Source: Chloroflexota bacterium
GTDB lineage: Bacteria; Chloroflexota; Anaerolineae; 4572-78; J111
Length of the DNA stretch: 64,000 nucleotides
Reading direction: 5' to 3'
Assembly (NCBI GenBank): GCA_016860845.1
Contig: BOKF01000006.1
Span: 248,001-312,000 of the forward strand
The position numbers were made by a program, and so were the translations under genes. Positions 1-8,413 of this stretch are shown one piece after another. How positions within the stretch are numbered: the stretch's first letter is position 1; every line of letters starts with the position of its first letter. Under the pieces are notes generated by a model, which ran no database searches, was not told where the DNA came from, and saw nothing but the letters and a program-made list of their open reading frames with translations.

Positions 1-2041
1 GCAGCTCGGCCAGAACTTGCCCGGCAGCGCTCTCAGCAGCGCTTAAATTGGCGGAATCGGCCAGGCCGGCGACCTGATCGAGCAACGCCTGCGGCAGGCG
101 AACCGGCAGGCGGAGAAAGCGACCCAACTCCTGGTAGACCCGGCAGGTGAGCCAGAGGAAGGATGAAGGATAAAGAGTTTCATCCTTCATCCTTCTGACT
201 TCATCCTTTGGCGGGACGCCTTCCTGTTCGGTTAAACGGTTGACTAGCTGATTGAGCCGGGCCGGATCAACCACAATGACGCGGGGGGACAGAGTTTGCC
301 GGATGAGGGCGCGGCCTCGCCGGGTTGAGGCCAGACGGGTAATAATGGCCGGATCGCTCGTTTCCAGCAGCGTGGCAGGGCGGATGGTGACGCGTTCAGC
401 CAGGTCGGCCCAAACATGGAGCAGGGTTATTTCCTGGGGGGTTAAAGGTCGTTCCACCAGCCGGTTAAGCGCATCGAGCAGGGCCGGGGGCGACCAGTTG
501 CGTTGGAGGACATTGATAAAACTGATGGCGGTAATTTGATAGCAGAGGCGCAGCCCCACGGGGAGGCTTCGCTCGGGAGCAGGGGGGCAGGGGCGATTTC
601 TCCTCTGCTCTTCTGCCTCCCTACTTCCTACCTCCATGGCCACCATCAAATCCAACGGCTCCGGCAGGCCGTTTTCGATGGTCATGGTAAAGGTGCTGTC
701 GAGCGGGTCGGACTGCAAATTGCTTTGAAGCCGGAATTTGGTGTAGGGCGGTGGTGCTGGGGAGAGGGGGTGGGTGAAGGGTGAAGGATGAAGGATGAAG
801 GATGAAAAAACTCCGCCTTCCGCCTTCATCCTTCCGCCTTCATCCTTTAATAGAACTCCCAGCCAGACCAGAGGACCGGTGAGAAGTTGTTCAATTGTCT
901 CGACCAGCGTTTTAATAGGGTCAAGTAGATTGGCCGGAACCAGTTCAAGCAGTGCAGGGGTACGCATCAGGAGGGTACGGGCAAAGTGAATGGGGTCGGT
1001 GAGGTCCAGTTCAATCAGGGCTTGATGGAGGGGGTCCAGCAAGCGAACCGGATTGGCCAGCCACTCGTGTCCGGGCAGGCGGTAGGCCCGCCATAATTCC
1101 GGTTGGGGAGCGCTCCAGGTTTGCCAGAGCTGCCGTAGCCGCGCTTCTCGTCCGGCTTGAAGCCAGAGCCAGGTGGCAGGGGTGGGGGTCAGTAGGGGCG
1201 GGGGGTCAAGGGCCGGGGGCCGAATATCGGCAGCCGGTTTCTGACCCCCCGCCCCTGACCCCTGACCCCCAATCCAGCCGGCGCTTTCGGCCAGGTAGTG
1301 GATGAAACGGCGGCGGCCGGTTTGCAGTTCGCTGCGGGCCGCGGGTGAGGTGGGTGGAACGGCGCAGCATTGACCCCATTCTTGCAACAGGCCGGGCGGC
1401 AGCCAGCGCCCGTGCCAGGGCCGGACATCAGCGGTTTGGAATAGCGCCAGCAGACAGGTCAGATCGTGGCAGAACATGTCAACGGGGGGGAAGGGGAGGC
1501 GAGGAGACGAGGAGGCGTGAGGCGAGGAGGCGAGGGAACTCTCTTTCTTCGCGTCCCCGCGTCCTCGCGCCCTCGCCTCCTCCTCACTGGCCTGGGCCAG
1601 GATGTTCCGAAGGGGTGGGATGAGGTCGGTGGGAATAAAAATTTCCTGGGTAGGGCGATGGTGAAAAATCAGGCCCAGGGCGCGCAGTCGTTCTAACGGT
1701 GAAAGGGGCGGGATGCCGGCGGCTGCGGCGGCAGGAATGGTCCGGGCGGGATAATGGGTCGGAAGCTGGCGGAAGGACCGAAGTGAACCGTAGAAAGGCT
1801 GCAAGTAACGCAGCGGGACGCTGCCTCCGGCGGTGAGCAGGCCGACCAGGGCCTGGCGTTCTTCTAACGGCAGGCCGGTCAGGCAGGTCTCCAGGTCGGA
1901 CGGATCGGGTAAGTGAGCGGACAGGCGTTCAACCAGATCGGCTTTGCTGATCTTAGAGGAGAGCGAGAGCCCCCGCTGTCGGCCTATGAACAGGAGTAAG
2001 CGCCAGGGAGTCAGGGTTAGAGCTTGCCGGAGGGTGGTCAT
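1..2041 (-). CDS. Helicase-associated (XPB/Ssl2 N-terminal-like) protein, partial at window edge
   Basis: On the minus strand an uninterrupted frame runs from an ATG at 2041 to the window edge (680 codons, C-terminus missing). The N-terminal 140 residues alternate helix-rich segments (ADLVERLSAHL, LPLEERQALVGLL, LSPLERLRALGLIF) of the kind seen in bacterial helicase-associated proteins with an XPB/Ssl2 N-terminal or helicase C3 domain. A later segment, RVIVVDPARLNQLVNRL (about residues 580-600), also fits. No Walker motifs lie in the visible part, so a helicase role is family inference only. Four or five low-complexity insertions interrupt the fold, each encoded by an inverted-repeat minisatellite that keeps the frame open. 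The CRISPR flank lies upstream; no clear promoter is seen. The coding call is strong; the family call is moderate. Confidence 0.75.
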   Translation of the reverse strand, partial: MTTLRQALTLTPWRLLLFIGRQRGLSLSSKISKADLVERLSAHLPDPSDLETCLTGLPLEERQALVGLLTAGGSVPLRYLQPFYGSLRSFRQLPTHYPARTIPAAAAAGIPPLSPLERLRALGLIFHHRPTQEIFIPTDLIPPLRNILAQASEEEARARGRGDAKKESSLASSPHASSSPRLPFPPVDMFCHDLTCLLALFQTADVRPWHGRWLPPGLLQEWGQCCAVPPTSPAARSELQTGRRRFIHYLAESAGWIGGQGSGAGGQKPAADIRPPALDPPPLLTPTPATWLWLQAGREARLRQLWQTWSAPQPELWRAYRLPGHEWLANPVRLLDPLHQALIELDLTDPIHFARTLLMRTPALLELVPANLLDPIKTLVETIEQLLTGPLVWLGVLLKDEGGRMKAEGGVFSSFILHPSPFTHPLSPAPPPYTKFRLQSNLQSDPLDSTFTMTIENGLPEPLDLMVAMEVGSREAEEQRRNRPCPPAPERSLPVGLRLCYQITAISFINVLQRNWSPPALLDALNRLVERPLTPQEITLLHVWADLAERVTIRPATLLETSDPAIITRLASTRRGRALIRQTLSPRVIVVDPARLNQLVNRLTEQEGVPPKDEVRRMKDETLYPSSFLWLTCRVYQELGRFLRLPVRLPQALLDQVAGLADSANLSAAESAAGQVLAEL
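159..194. repeat. Intragenic inverted repeat (GGATGAA-type heptamers)
   Basis: A perfect 13-bp inverted repeat, AAGGATGAAGGAT (159-171) against ATCCTTCATCCTT (182-194), followed by another TTCATCC copy. It lies in frame inside the helicase-associated gene (about residues 616-628 of the minus-strand product) and encodes a Lys/Asp/Glu then Ser/Phe stretch that does not resemble the surrounding helical domain. Confidence 0.85.
773..851. repeat. Intragenic inverted repeat of GGATGAA / TTCATCC heptamers
   Basis: Three tandem GGATGAA units (about 785-806) face TTCATCC-containing units (828-849), giving an imperfect hairpin of over 20 bp per arm. It is read in frame in the minus-strand gene (about residues 398-423), giving an RMKAEGG then SSFILHPSPF stretch. 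The same heptamer occurs at 159-194, so both insertions share an origin. Confidence 0.85.
1192..1268. repeat. Intragenic inverted repeat (GGGGTCA-type)
   Basis: The left arm with AGGGGCGGGGGGTCA pairs with the right arm TGACCCCCCGCCCCT, followed by tandem TGACCCC copies. A smaller palindrome around AATATCGGC sits in the loop. It is carried in frame in the minus-strand gene (about residues 258-284), giving a Gly/Gln-rich then Pro-rich stretch. Confidence 0.8.
1487..1590. repeat. Intragenic inverted repeat (GAGGCGAGG-type)
   Basis: Purine-rich GAGGCGAGG-like tandem units (1495-1535) face pyrimidine-rich CCTCGC/CCTCGCGC units (1553-1586), forming a long imperfect hairpin. In the minus-strand gene it is in frame (about residues 151-185) and encodes an Arg/Glu/Ala-rich stretch, then a Ser/Pro-rich stretch between two ordinary helical segments. 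Confidence 0.8.
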
Positions 2042-2406
2042 GGGTGATTGCCTCCAAAATAAAAATGGTGTAAAATAGACGGTGATGAACTTTATTTCGT
2101 GATGCGTGATGCGTAAAAAGTAACGCATCCCCCATCACTTTTAACTGCAATCGGCCGAAATGAGAATAAAGGCCGATTGGACTGCCGGAAATTATACCCT
2201 GGACAGGATTGCAGGGCGAAAGGAGTGACAAAAAAAGAGAAGATGTACAGTTTTTGGGGGATGGTTTGGCGTCTCTCGCCGCAGGCAGCAGTGTGGGGGA
2301 AATATAGGGAAGATAGTAATATAAGGCGCAGCGGTGGGAAACAAGTTGCGGATGAGGTCTGTTTTCCTGCTCCTGATGGGGAGTTTTTGGCGAGTGACAA
2401 AATGCG
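2042..2406. other. Intergenic flank of the CRISPR array
   Basis: 365 bases between the helicase-associated gene start and the first CRISPR repeat, with no convincing ORF. Part (2070-2290) is A/T-richer than its surroundings, as leaders often are. However, repeat orientation (see the array entry) argues that this may be the trailer side instead, so I do not call it a leader. Confidence 0.4.
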
Positions 2407-4984
2407 GTTCAGATTTCGGCCCCGATGAAGAGGGGATTGTCACAATCTTAGCCGCTTCCTGGGCTGCCCGCTGGGTCATTTGTTCAGATTTCGGCCCCGA
2501 TGAAGAGGGGATTGTCACATACCTGATGCCTGGTGATTGGGGCCGTGGTCTCATGTTCAGATTTCGGCCCCGATGAAGAGGGGATTGTCACACGCAAGCT
2601 CATGATGCCCCCTCCCATTGCCGTTCAGTTCAGATTTCGGCCCCGATGAAGAGGGGATTGTCACTTTTCAACACGCCAACAGCCACCCCTACCGGTACGC
2701 CCGGTTCAGATTTCGGCCCCGATGAAGAGGGGATTGTCACCTTGATTTGGGCCTCGGTCTCGTGAATTTTGCTCGTGTTCAGATTTCGGCCCCGATGAAG
2801 AGGGGATTGTCACCTTGGTAAAAGAGACTGCGGCCGTGAGCAGGTGATGTTCAGATTTCGGCCCCGATGAAGAGGGGATTGTCACTTTTTCGGGGCCGCC
2901 GTGGTGACAATAGTCACCTGAGTTCAGATTTCGGCCCCGATGAAGAGGGGATTGTCACGCAAAGCCTTGACTTTCTGGGCCGCCCACACCATCACATGTT
3001 CAGATTTCGGCCCCGATGAAGAGGGGATTGTCACAATTAATTGGTAAAGTGTACTACCTTGTCAGCTATAGCGGGTTCAGATTTCGGCCCCGATGAAGAG
3101 GGGATTGTCACGAACTCCCTCCCGATATTCCGTGGGGGGGGTGCCATTGGTTCAGATTTCGGCCCCGATGAAGAGGGGATTGTCACCGAATTCGCCCATG
3201 AGGTAGGTGTCAGGTACACAGTCGGTTCAGATTTCGGCCCCGATGAAGAGGGGATTGTCACGATCATGCAGACCATTTTCGGCAATGGTTCCACCCTGCG
3301 TTCAGATTTCGGCCCCGATGAAGAGGGGATTGTCACATATTATCTTGATCATCTTCGTCCGTTACCACCCGAACGTTCAGATTTCGGCCCCGATGAAGAG
3401 GGGATTGTCACAAACCACTCGTACTGGAGATCGGGGTCTTGGGACCAGGAGTTCAGATTTCGGCCCCGATGAAGAGGGGATTGTCACCCATCACCATTCC
3501 ACCCAGAGCCATTTGCACGGCGGTGAGTTCAGATTTCGGCCCCGATGAAGAGGGGATTGTCACAATCATCCCCGGTTTCGGCTGCGGCCTTCTGAACAAA
3601 AGTTCAGATTTCGGCCCCGATGAAGAGGGGATTGTCACCTTCTGTCGCGACGGCGCCCGGGAAGGGCAGGATCTGAGTTCAGATTTCGGCCCCGATGAAG
3701 AGGGGATTGTCACGATTCTTTCCTCCCTTAACCGGCTTGTGAGTCTTTTTTGTTCAGATTTCGGCCCCGATGAAGAGGGGATTGTCACATTGTTTAGGAG
3801 AATAAATTCTCCTAACGTTTTTTTCTGAGTTCAGATTTCGGCCCCGATGAAGAGGGGATTGTCACATAATCTTCATGAGTAACTCTGAAGGCAGTCAAAG
3901 GACGTTCAGATTTCGGCCCCGATGAAGAGGGGATTGTCACCAGGAACCATCAACATCACCGCAACCATTAAAGAGAAGTTCAGATTTCGGCCCCGATGAA
4001 GAGGGGATTGTCACTTATCATGTGTTTCATTTGAGCATCCTCACGTTTTTCGTTCAGATTTCGGCCCCGATGAAGAGGGGATTGTCACATTACTACTTCT
4101 TCTTTAATCATGGTCGGCCCCCTAGTAGGTTCAGATTTCGGCCCCGATGAAGAGGGGATTGTCACAGAAAACAATGAACAGGAATGATTGGAAATAGTTG
4201 CAAGTTCAGATTTCGGCCCCGATGAAGAGGGGATTGTCACACAGAACCCCAAATTCCTGCGCTGACTGCATACAGGGGTTCAGATTTCGGCCCCGATGAA
4301 GAGGGGATTGTCACTTGTTCCCTTGCTTTGGGATTAATAGGATCAGTTCCCGAAGTTCAGATTTCGGCCCCGATGAAGAGGGGATTGTCACAAAATAAAA
4401 GTCTCTAAGTCTCTCAATGTCTTCCTGTTGGTTCAGATTTCGGCCCCGATGAAGAGGGGATTGTCACCACAAATTCCTCAGTATTCCGGGGAACACTGCG
4501 GAATAGCAGGTTCAGATTTCGGCCCCGATGAAGAGGGGATTGTCACACAGTTAGTTATCACCTTGCGGGGTGATATTTTCCTGGTTCAGATTTCGGCCCC
4601 GATGAAGAGGGGATTGTCACGAACTTCGGTGGGTTCCTCAGTCGGAACCTCGGTGGGTTCAGATTTCGGCCCCGATGAAGAGGGGATTGTCACGTAGTAC
4701 AGGCCGCTATGCAGCCAGGTCTGGTACCGGCCAGTTCAGATTTCGGCCCCGATGAAGAGGGGATTGTCACTCAAAATTGGGTTTGCCATTGGCCTTGAAG
4801 AAAGCCGGGTTCAGATTTCGGCCCCGATGAAGAGGGGATTGTCACCCAGAGTAAAGACCGCGTGTGGTGACGCATCCACCGCGGTTCAGATTTCGGCCCC
4901 GATGAAGAGGGGATTGTCACTTTTTAACCTGGCCGGTTATGTGGATTTGTTTTGCCAGGTTCAGATTTCGGCCCCGATGAAGAG
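2407..4984. CRISPR. CRISPR array, main block (34 intact repeats plus the first 26 bases of repeat 35)
   Basis: A 37-base repeat starting GTTCAGATTTCGG, containing CCCC(GATGAAGA)GGGG, and ending GGGATTGTCAC recurs at 2407, 2482, 2555, 2628, 2704 and so on to 4884, essentially without variation. Spacers are 35-42 bases and I saw no duplicated ones. The 35th repeat starts at 4959 and is cut after base 26 by an IS110 element. No cas gene lies in the window, so the subtype is unassigned; the long repeats and spacers suit type I or III. Read on the minus strand the repeat ends ATCTGAAC, like the usual 5' crRNA handle of those types, which favours minus-strand transcription. The degenerate repeat at the right end argues the other way. 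Confidence 0.99.
3794..3824 (+). terminator. Terminator-like hairpin inside a CRISPR spacer
   Basis: The spacer after the repeat at 3752 holds a 9-bp stem, TTAGGAGAA (3794-3802) with TTCTCCTAA (3807-3815), a four-base loop, then CG and seven T (3818-3824): a textbook intrinsic terminator on the plus strand. It was probably captured from an invader's terminator. If the array were transcribed on the plus strand it would split the transcript. Confidence 0.7.
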
Positions 4985-5374
4985 CATCTTCTCGATTTGT
5001 CAAGTTCCGCGCCCAGAGACAACAAACTACGCCCGGCGTTGTCGCGAACCCCAGTGAAAGAAACAGTATAACCGGCCGGATAGGCCAGACCCGGCGAGCA
5101 GCGAGGGGAAAAACCCGGTCAAGCCAGCCGCCCTCCTGATGGATGTTACTGCGGCGTCAGAGCGCCCATATCTACTACGGCGTTAAACTGGCGGAACCGG
5201 GTGGGCGGTCTCCGGCTATCAACAGCGGCGTCAGGGCGTCCAGGGGATTGACGAGATCAATGACCAGGGAAGCTGCTGCCGGGAGAGGCCAGACCGGTCA
5301 GACTATGGCAGGCGAGCCGGGGCAGGCGGGTGGACTGCGACAGCGGGGCGGAGGGTTAAGCGACATCATCGGCC
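4985..5374 (-). ncRNA. Candidate bridge RNA region of the IS110 element
   Basis: 390 noncoding bases 3' of the transposase, rich in potential hairpins. At 5242-5250 lies AGGGGATTG, identical to the core AG plus seven adjacent bases of the occupied target (the CRISPR repeat). On the transposase strand this reads CAATCCCCT, i.e. left target followed by the CT core, the form expected of a left target guide. I did not find a convincing right target guide or donor guides, so extent and folding are undetermined. Confidence 0.4.
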
Positions 5375-6679
5375 TCAGCGGGAACGGTTGGGGTCGAAGG
5401 GCAGTTGGTGGTAAAGTAGGTAGAAGCAGAGGCGGTTGGCTTTTTGGGCAGCGTGGATAGTGGCCCCGACCTGGCCGAGACCGCGTTTGAGGGCGGCCTG
5501 TTTGACGCGGGCGATGACCGGTAGGTGTTGGCTGGTGTGGAAGCCGATCTGGTACAGGGTGTTGCGTAAACCGGGCGCACCCTTTTTGGAGATGTGACCG
5601 ACGCGGCGGAAATCGCCGGACTGCTCGAGGACGGGATCAAAACCGGCAAAAGCCCAGACCTGGGCGGCGGAGGTAAAGCGTTGGGCTTGGCCGAGGTAAG
5701 CCAAGTAACGGGCGGCCAGGAAGGCACTGACGCCGGGGATGGTGGTCAGGACCTCGGCGGGCGAGCCGGGGACGAGGGTGTGGGTCTGCTCGGCTAGGGT
5801 GTGGAGCTGCTGTTCGAGAGACAGGTAACGCTGAAAATCGGCCTGAAGCTGCTGAGCCAAGGGCTGAGCGATGTCAGGTGGGGGCAACAGCGCCTTGCTG
5901 ACGACCTGGAAGGCCAACTGGGCGGTCGCCGGGCCGCAGCGGCCGAGGTGCTGACGGTAGAAAGCTTGGATGCCCTCTTGACCGAGGGCCAGAAAATCGT
6001 GCGGATTGGGACAATGAGCCAGGATAGCCCGGACCCGCTCCCGTTCAAGCGGGCGGGACAGGATCAAGGGTACAGGCGGTTCAAGGGTGGGGTGCATCTG
6101 GCGGAAACGTTTGAGATTGACCACCGCGCCGGGCCAGAGCCGGTCCAGTTGGGCCAACAACCGTAACCCCAGCCGATGCTGATCCTGGAAAAGCTGGCAA
6201 TAGCTCTGGCTCCACAGTTGGAATTGCAGGTCAGCGCCACTGGGCACAAAAGCCGGCTGGCCCTGACCGTCGCGCAGACACAAGGCCATGGCCAAAAGGT
6301 CAATTTTATCGGACTTGCGTTTGCGGCCATTATTGCTTTGCTCCCGGCGGCGTTTGCTGACCAGGGGATTGATCAGGCGGTATTCCAGGGACGGTTGGGC
6401 ACGTCCCTCCCGGTGAGCAGCGTAATGCTCGGCCAGCGCCCGCCCCCAGCCCTGGTGGTAGATGCCAGTCGGCTCGTGGCCGAGGACCACCTGCTGGTAC
6501 TGACCGCTGCTCAGCAATCGGTCAATTTCGGCGGTGACCCGCTCAAACCCGCTGCGGTTACTGAGCACCACCAACGGCGGGATGACTGGCTTAAGGTCAA
6601 AGCCGGCATACGCTGCCAGCCAATTGACGTTCTTGCCAATATCCAAAGTAACAAAAAGTGTGCTATAATGGGTTGGCAT
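5375..6679 (-). CDS. IS110-family transposase (DEDD recombinase)
   Basis: A 434-residue protein starting at MPTHYS (6679), where AAAGGAAAA lies just upstream; an alternative ATG at 6730 lacks such a site. The N-terminal RuvC-like half shows LDIGKN (first Asp), GHEPTGIYH (Glu) and KSDKIDLLAMA (the paired Asp residues), and the C-terminal half shows TTIPGVSAFLAARYLAYLG, AGFDP and HISKKGAPGLRNTLYQIG, the transposase-20 signature with its Ser-containing tail. Such enzymes work with a structured RNA from the element's noncoding end to choose donor and target. Length and motifs are complete, so the element may be active. Confidence 0.95.
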   Translation of the reverse strand: MPTHYSTLFVTLDIGKNVNWLAAYAGFDLKPVIPPLVVLSNRSGFERVTAEIDRLLSSGQYQQVVLGHEPTGIYHQGWGRALAEHYAAHREGRAQPSLEYRLINPLVSKRRREQSNNGRKRKSDKIDLLAMALCLRDGQGQPAFVPSGADLQFQLWSQSYCQLFQDQHRLGLRLLAQLDRLWPGAVVNLKRFRQMHPTLEPPVPLILSRPLERERVRAILAHCPNPHDFLALGQEGIQAFYRQHLGRCGPATAQLAFQVVSKALLPPPDIAQPLAQQLQADFQRYLSLEQQLHTLAEQTHTLVPGSPAEVLTTIPGVSAFLAARYLAYLGQAQRFTSAAQVWAFAGFDPVLEQSGDFRRVGHISKKGAPGLRNTLYQIGFHTSQHLPVIARVKQAALKRGLGQVGATIHAAQKANRLCFYLLYHQLPFDPNRSR

Positions 6680-6790
6680 GAGTAGTTTTCCTTTCTGTGT
6701 TTTGTAAGTAATGACGCTTAGACGCCGCATTTTACTGCAAAACGGGCGCTTCGACGCCGCTGCTAAGGGAACTACTCATGTTTATATTAG

Positions 6791-6875
6791 GGGATTGTCA
6801 CGAAGCCACCATGCCCATTAGGAATAGTACCCACACCCGTTCAGATTTCGGCCCCGATGAAGAGGGATGGCTCAT
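6791..6875. CRISPR. CRISPR array, severed distal end (half repeat, one spacer, degenerate last repeat)
   Basis: 6791-6801 reads GGGATTGTCAC, the missing last 11 bases of the repeat broken at 4984. A 37-base spacer (6802-6838) follows, then a terminal repeat from 6839 that matches for 26-28 bases and then diverges (GGATGGCTCATC instead of GGGATTGTCAC). This shows the array once continued without interruption from 4984 to 6791. Confidence 0.95.
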
Positions 6876-6893
6876 CATAATTGTCGCCAGAAC

Positions 6894-8087
6894 TTATAAT
6901 TTGCTCCAAACATTGCCCCACCGCCGAAGATCATTGGTATTCGTCGGCAGTCCGTAATCAGAGCCCATCCAGAGACGGTAATGATCCGACTGGGTGAAAG
7001 CATCTACATATCCTCTTTCTGTCGTACTTAATTCTGCCGGTGTGCGTATCCTGCCCTCTGGTCCTCGCTTGAATAACAAATCGAGGAATGCATAGGCCAG
7101 CCGAAACCCTGGCCCGGGTGGGATTTTTTGAATAGCTGCAGCTAAAACGGGGGTGGCAATTGGCTCTCGTCCTCGCCCTGCATACTTGATCGCGTTGGCA
7201 GCGATGCCTGTTAAATCGCCTTCGTTCCACAGACACCAGGAATAAAAATCAAAACTTTGATTTACAGACCCCAAATAGTGCAGCAAGTATTCGAATACAT
7301 CATCGGTCATTTTATTACCCTGAACTGTGGTCAGAGCAATGGCTGCGGCTAGCCGGACGAGAGGTCCTTGAGCCTGCTCGAAAAATGCTTGTAAGCGGGG
7401 TTCATCCTTCAGATCGTGGGTGGCCTGGTCAAGCAGAGCTACGGCGAAAAGAAGATTAACTTGATACTCCACGGCCTGCTCGTTCTCCAGGAGCGCTCGG
7501 AGCAGCGGCAGCGACTTACCGGCCACCTGAGGAAAGTGAGCCAGCGCGTAGCCAGAGATTAACCGCAGCGGATCATCAAAATTCGGCGTGACGAAGTCGC
7601 AGAAGACTTCTGCCCGTGTTGCAACTGCCTGGTAGGCGTCCCAGACCCACAGTTGAGCCAGGGTGTCAATTTGCTCCTCTTCAAGTTCGAACTCACCCTG
7701 CTGCCATCTGGTTTCGAACTCCTCTAAAGCTGAACCCTGCAAATCAATCAGCTTCTCCCACTCAGGCCGAACAGGTTGAGCTAACATTTCTGGAGGCGCC
7801 AGGGTATCCAGGCCAAAGGCAAGACCGAGTAATAATTCAATGATCTCGCGTTTGTCTGGATATTCAGGCTGTTGAAGGATCTCGATGAGGAACGGGGCCA
7901 CCGCAGCCGATGAAGAGTATCGGGTGCCTTGATGGTAAACGCGGTTGGCAAGATACAAACCGGCTTCGTTCCGGGCGTTGGCATCTCCGGTTAGTAGGAC
8001 GTGCAAGGTTTCAGGGATGTCTACCGCTGGGCCATAGGCATGCCACAATTTAGGCCAGGGTACATCATTAACAGCAGTTAGGCTCAT
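6894..8087 (-). CDS. HEAT-repeat-like protein of unknown role
   Basis: A 397-residue, all-helical, acidic protein without signal peptide or membrane segment. The N-terminus (PWPKLWHAYGPAVDIPETL, then NRVYHQGTRYSSSAAVAPFL) matches a bacterial HEAT-repeat group in which a 'HQGT.Y.A...A.P.L' block is typical; the rest shows repeated helical pairs (residues 170-330). Its product is not assignable beyond a scaffold or binding role. It is transcribed away from the DUF2293 operon and ends only about 20 bases from the degenerate last CRISPR repeat, so it is the array's immediate neighbour, but nothing in it suggests a CRISPR function. Confidence 0.8.
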   Translation of the reverse strand: MSLTAVNDVPWPKLWHAYGPAVDIPETLHVLLTGDANARNEAGLYLANRVYHQGTRYSSSAAVAPFLIEILQQPEYPDKREIIELLLGLAFGLDTLAPPEMLAQPVRPEWEKLIDLQGSALEEFETRWQQGEFELEEEQIDTLAQLWVWDAYQAVATRAEVFCDFVTPNFDDPLRLISGYALAHFPQVAGKSLPLLRALLENEQAVEYQVNLLFAVALLDQATHDLKDEPRLQAFFEQAQGPLVRLAAAIALTTVQGNKMTDDVFEYLLHYLGSVNQSFDFYSWCLWNEGDLTGIAANAIKYAGRGREPIATPVLAAAIQKIPPGPGFRLAYAFLDLLFKRGPEGRIRTPAELSTTERGYVDAFTQSDHYRLWMGSDYGLPTNTNDLRRWGNVWSKL

Positions 8088-8413
8088 CTTACTTTCCTTG
8101 ATCTATACCCATATTCTACCATAACAATACTCCCGGCGACGCTTTTCACCTTTTACTTTCGGTAAAGAGCTACTGCCTCATAGCCGGGGTATAGGTAAAA
8201 GCTCCCCGCAGAATAGACAAGTATGGCTTAGCTAACATCAAACCTGGTGCTGAATAGCGCTCATTGACCAAGGCGAATGATATCCTGATCTGAAGCACGA
8301 GTACTGTGTGGCAGCTAATTGCCAGCTAAGATGTTCGCTGATAAATGGTGCTTGTGATAGAATTCTGACGGAGTACCGCCGAGTTTTGTCGTTTCTGGCT
8401 GGCTTGTTATCCG
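8088..8413. other. Divergent intergenic region
   Basis: 326 bases between two divergently transcribed genes (HEAT protein and DUF2293 operon), so promoters for both should lie here. I could not pick a convincing -35/-10 pair, and I see no ORF or strong hairpin. Confidence 0.5.

Larger units (their letters stand above)
4985..6790 (-). mobile_element. IS110-family insertion element inside CRISPR repeat 35
   Basis: The element separates the two halves of one repeat. At the left junction the repeat ends ...GAAGAG (to 4984); at the right junction element sequence ends ...TTAG (6790) before GGGATTGTCAC. AG (CT on the transposase strand) is therefore present at both ends, as expected for IS110 elements, which recombine at a dinucleotide core and make no ordinary target duplication. 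The unit is about 1806 bp: a 390-base noncoding side downstream of the transposase, the transposase gene, and a 111-base upstream side. The larger noncoding region on the 3' side resembles the IS1111-like arrangement. No terminal inverted repeats were seen. Confidence 0.9.

Noticed and set aside
2177..5057. Many ORFs across the CRISPR array on both strands, with repeated 'DFGPDEEGIVT' or 'VTIPSSSGPKSE' peptides
   Set aside because: They are translations of the CRISPR repeat; the period and random spacer segments show they are not proteins.
5801..6685. Plus-strand ORFs of 121 and 169 residues inside the IS110 transposase gene
   Set aside because: Antisense shadows of the transposase; no ribosome sites and unnatural composition.
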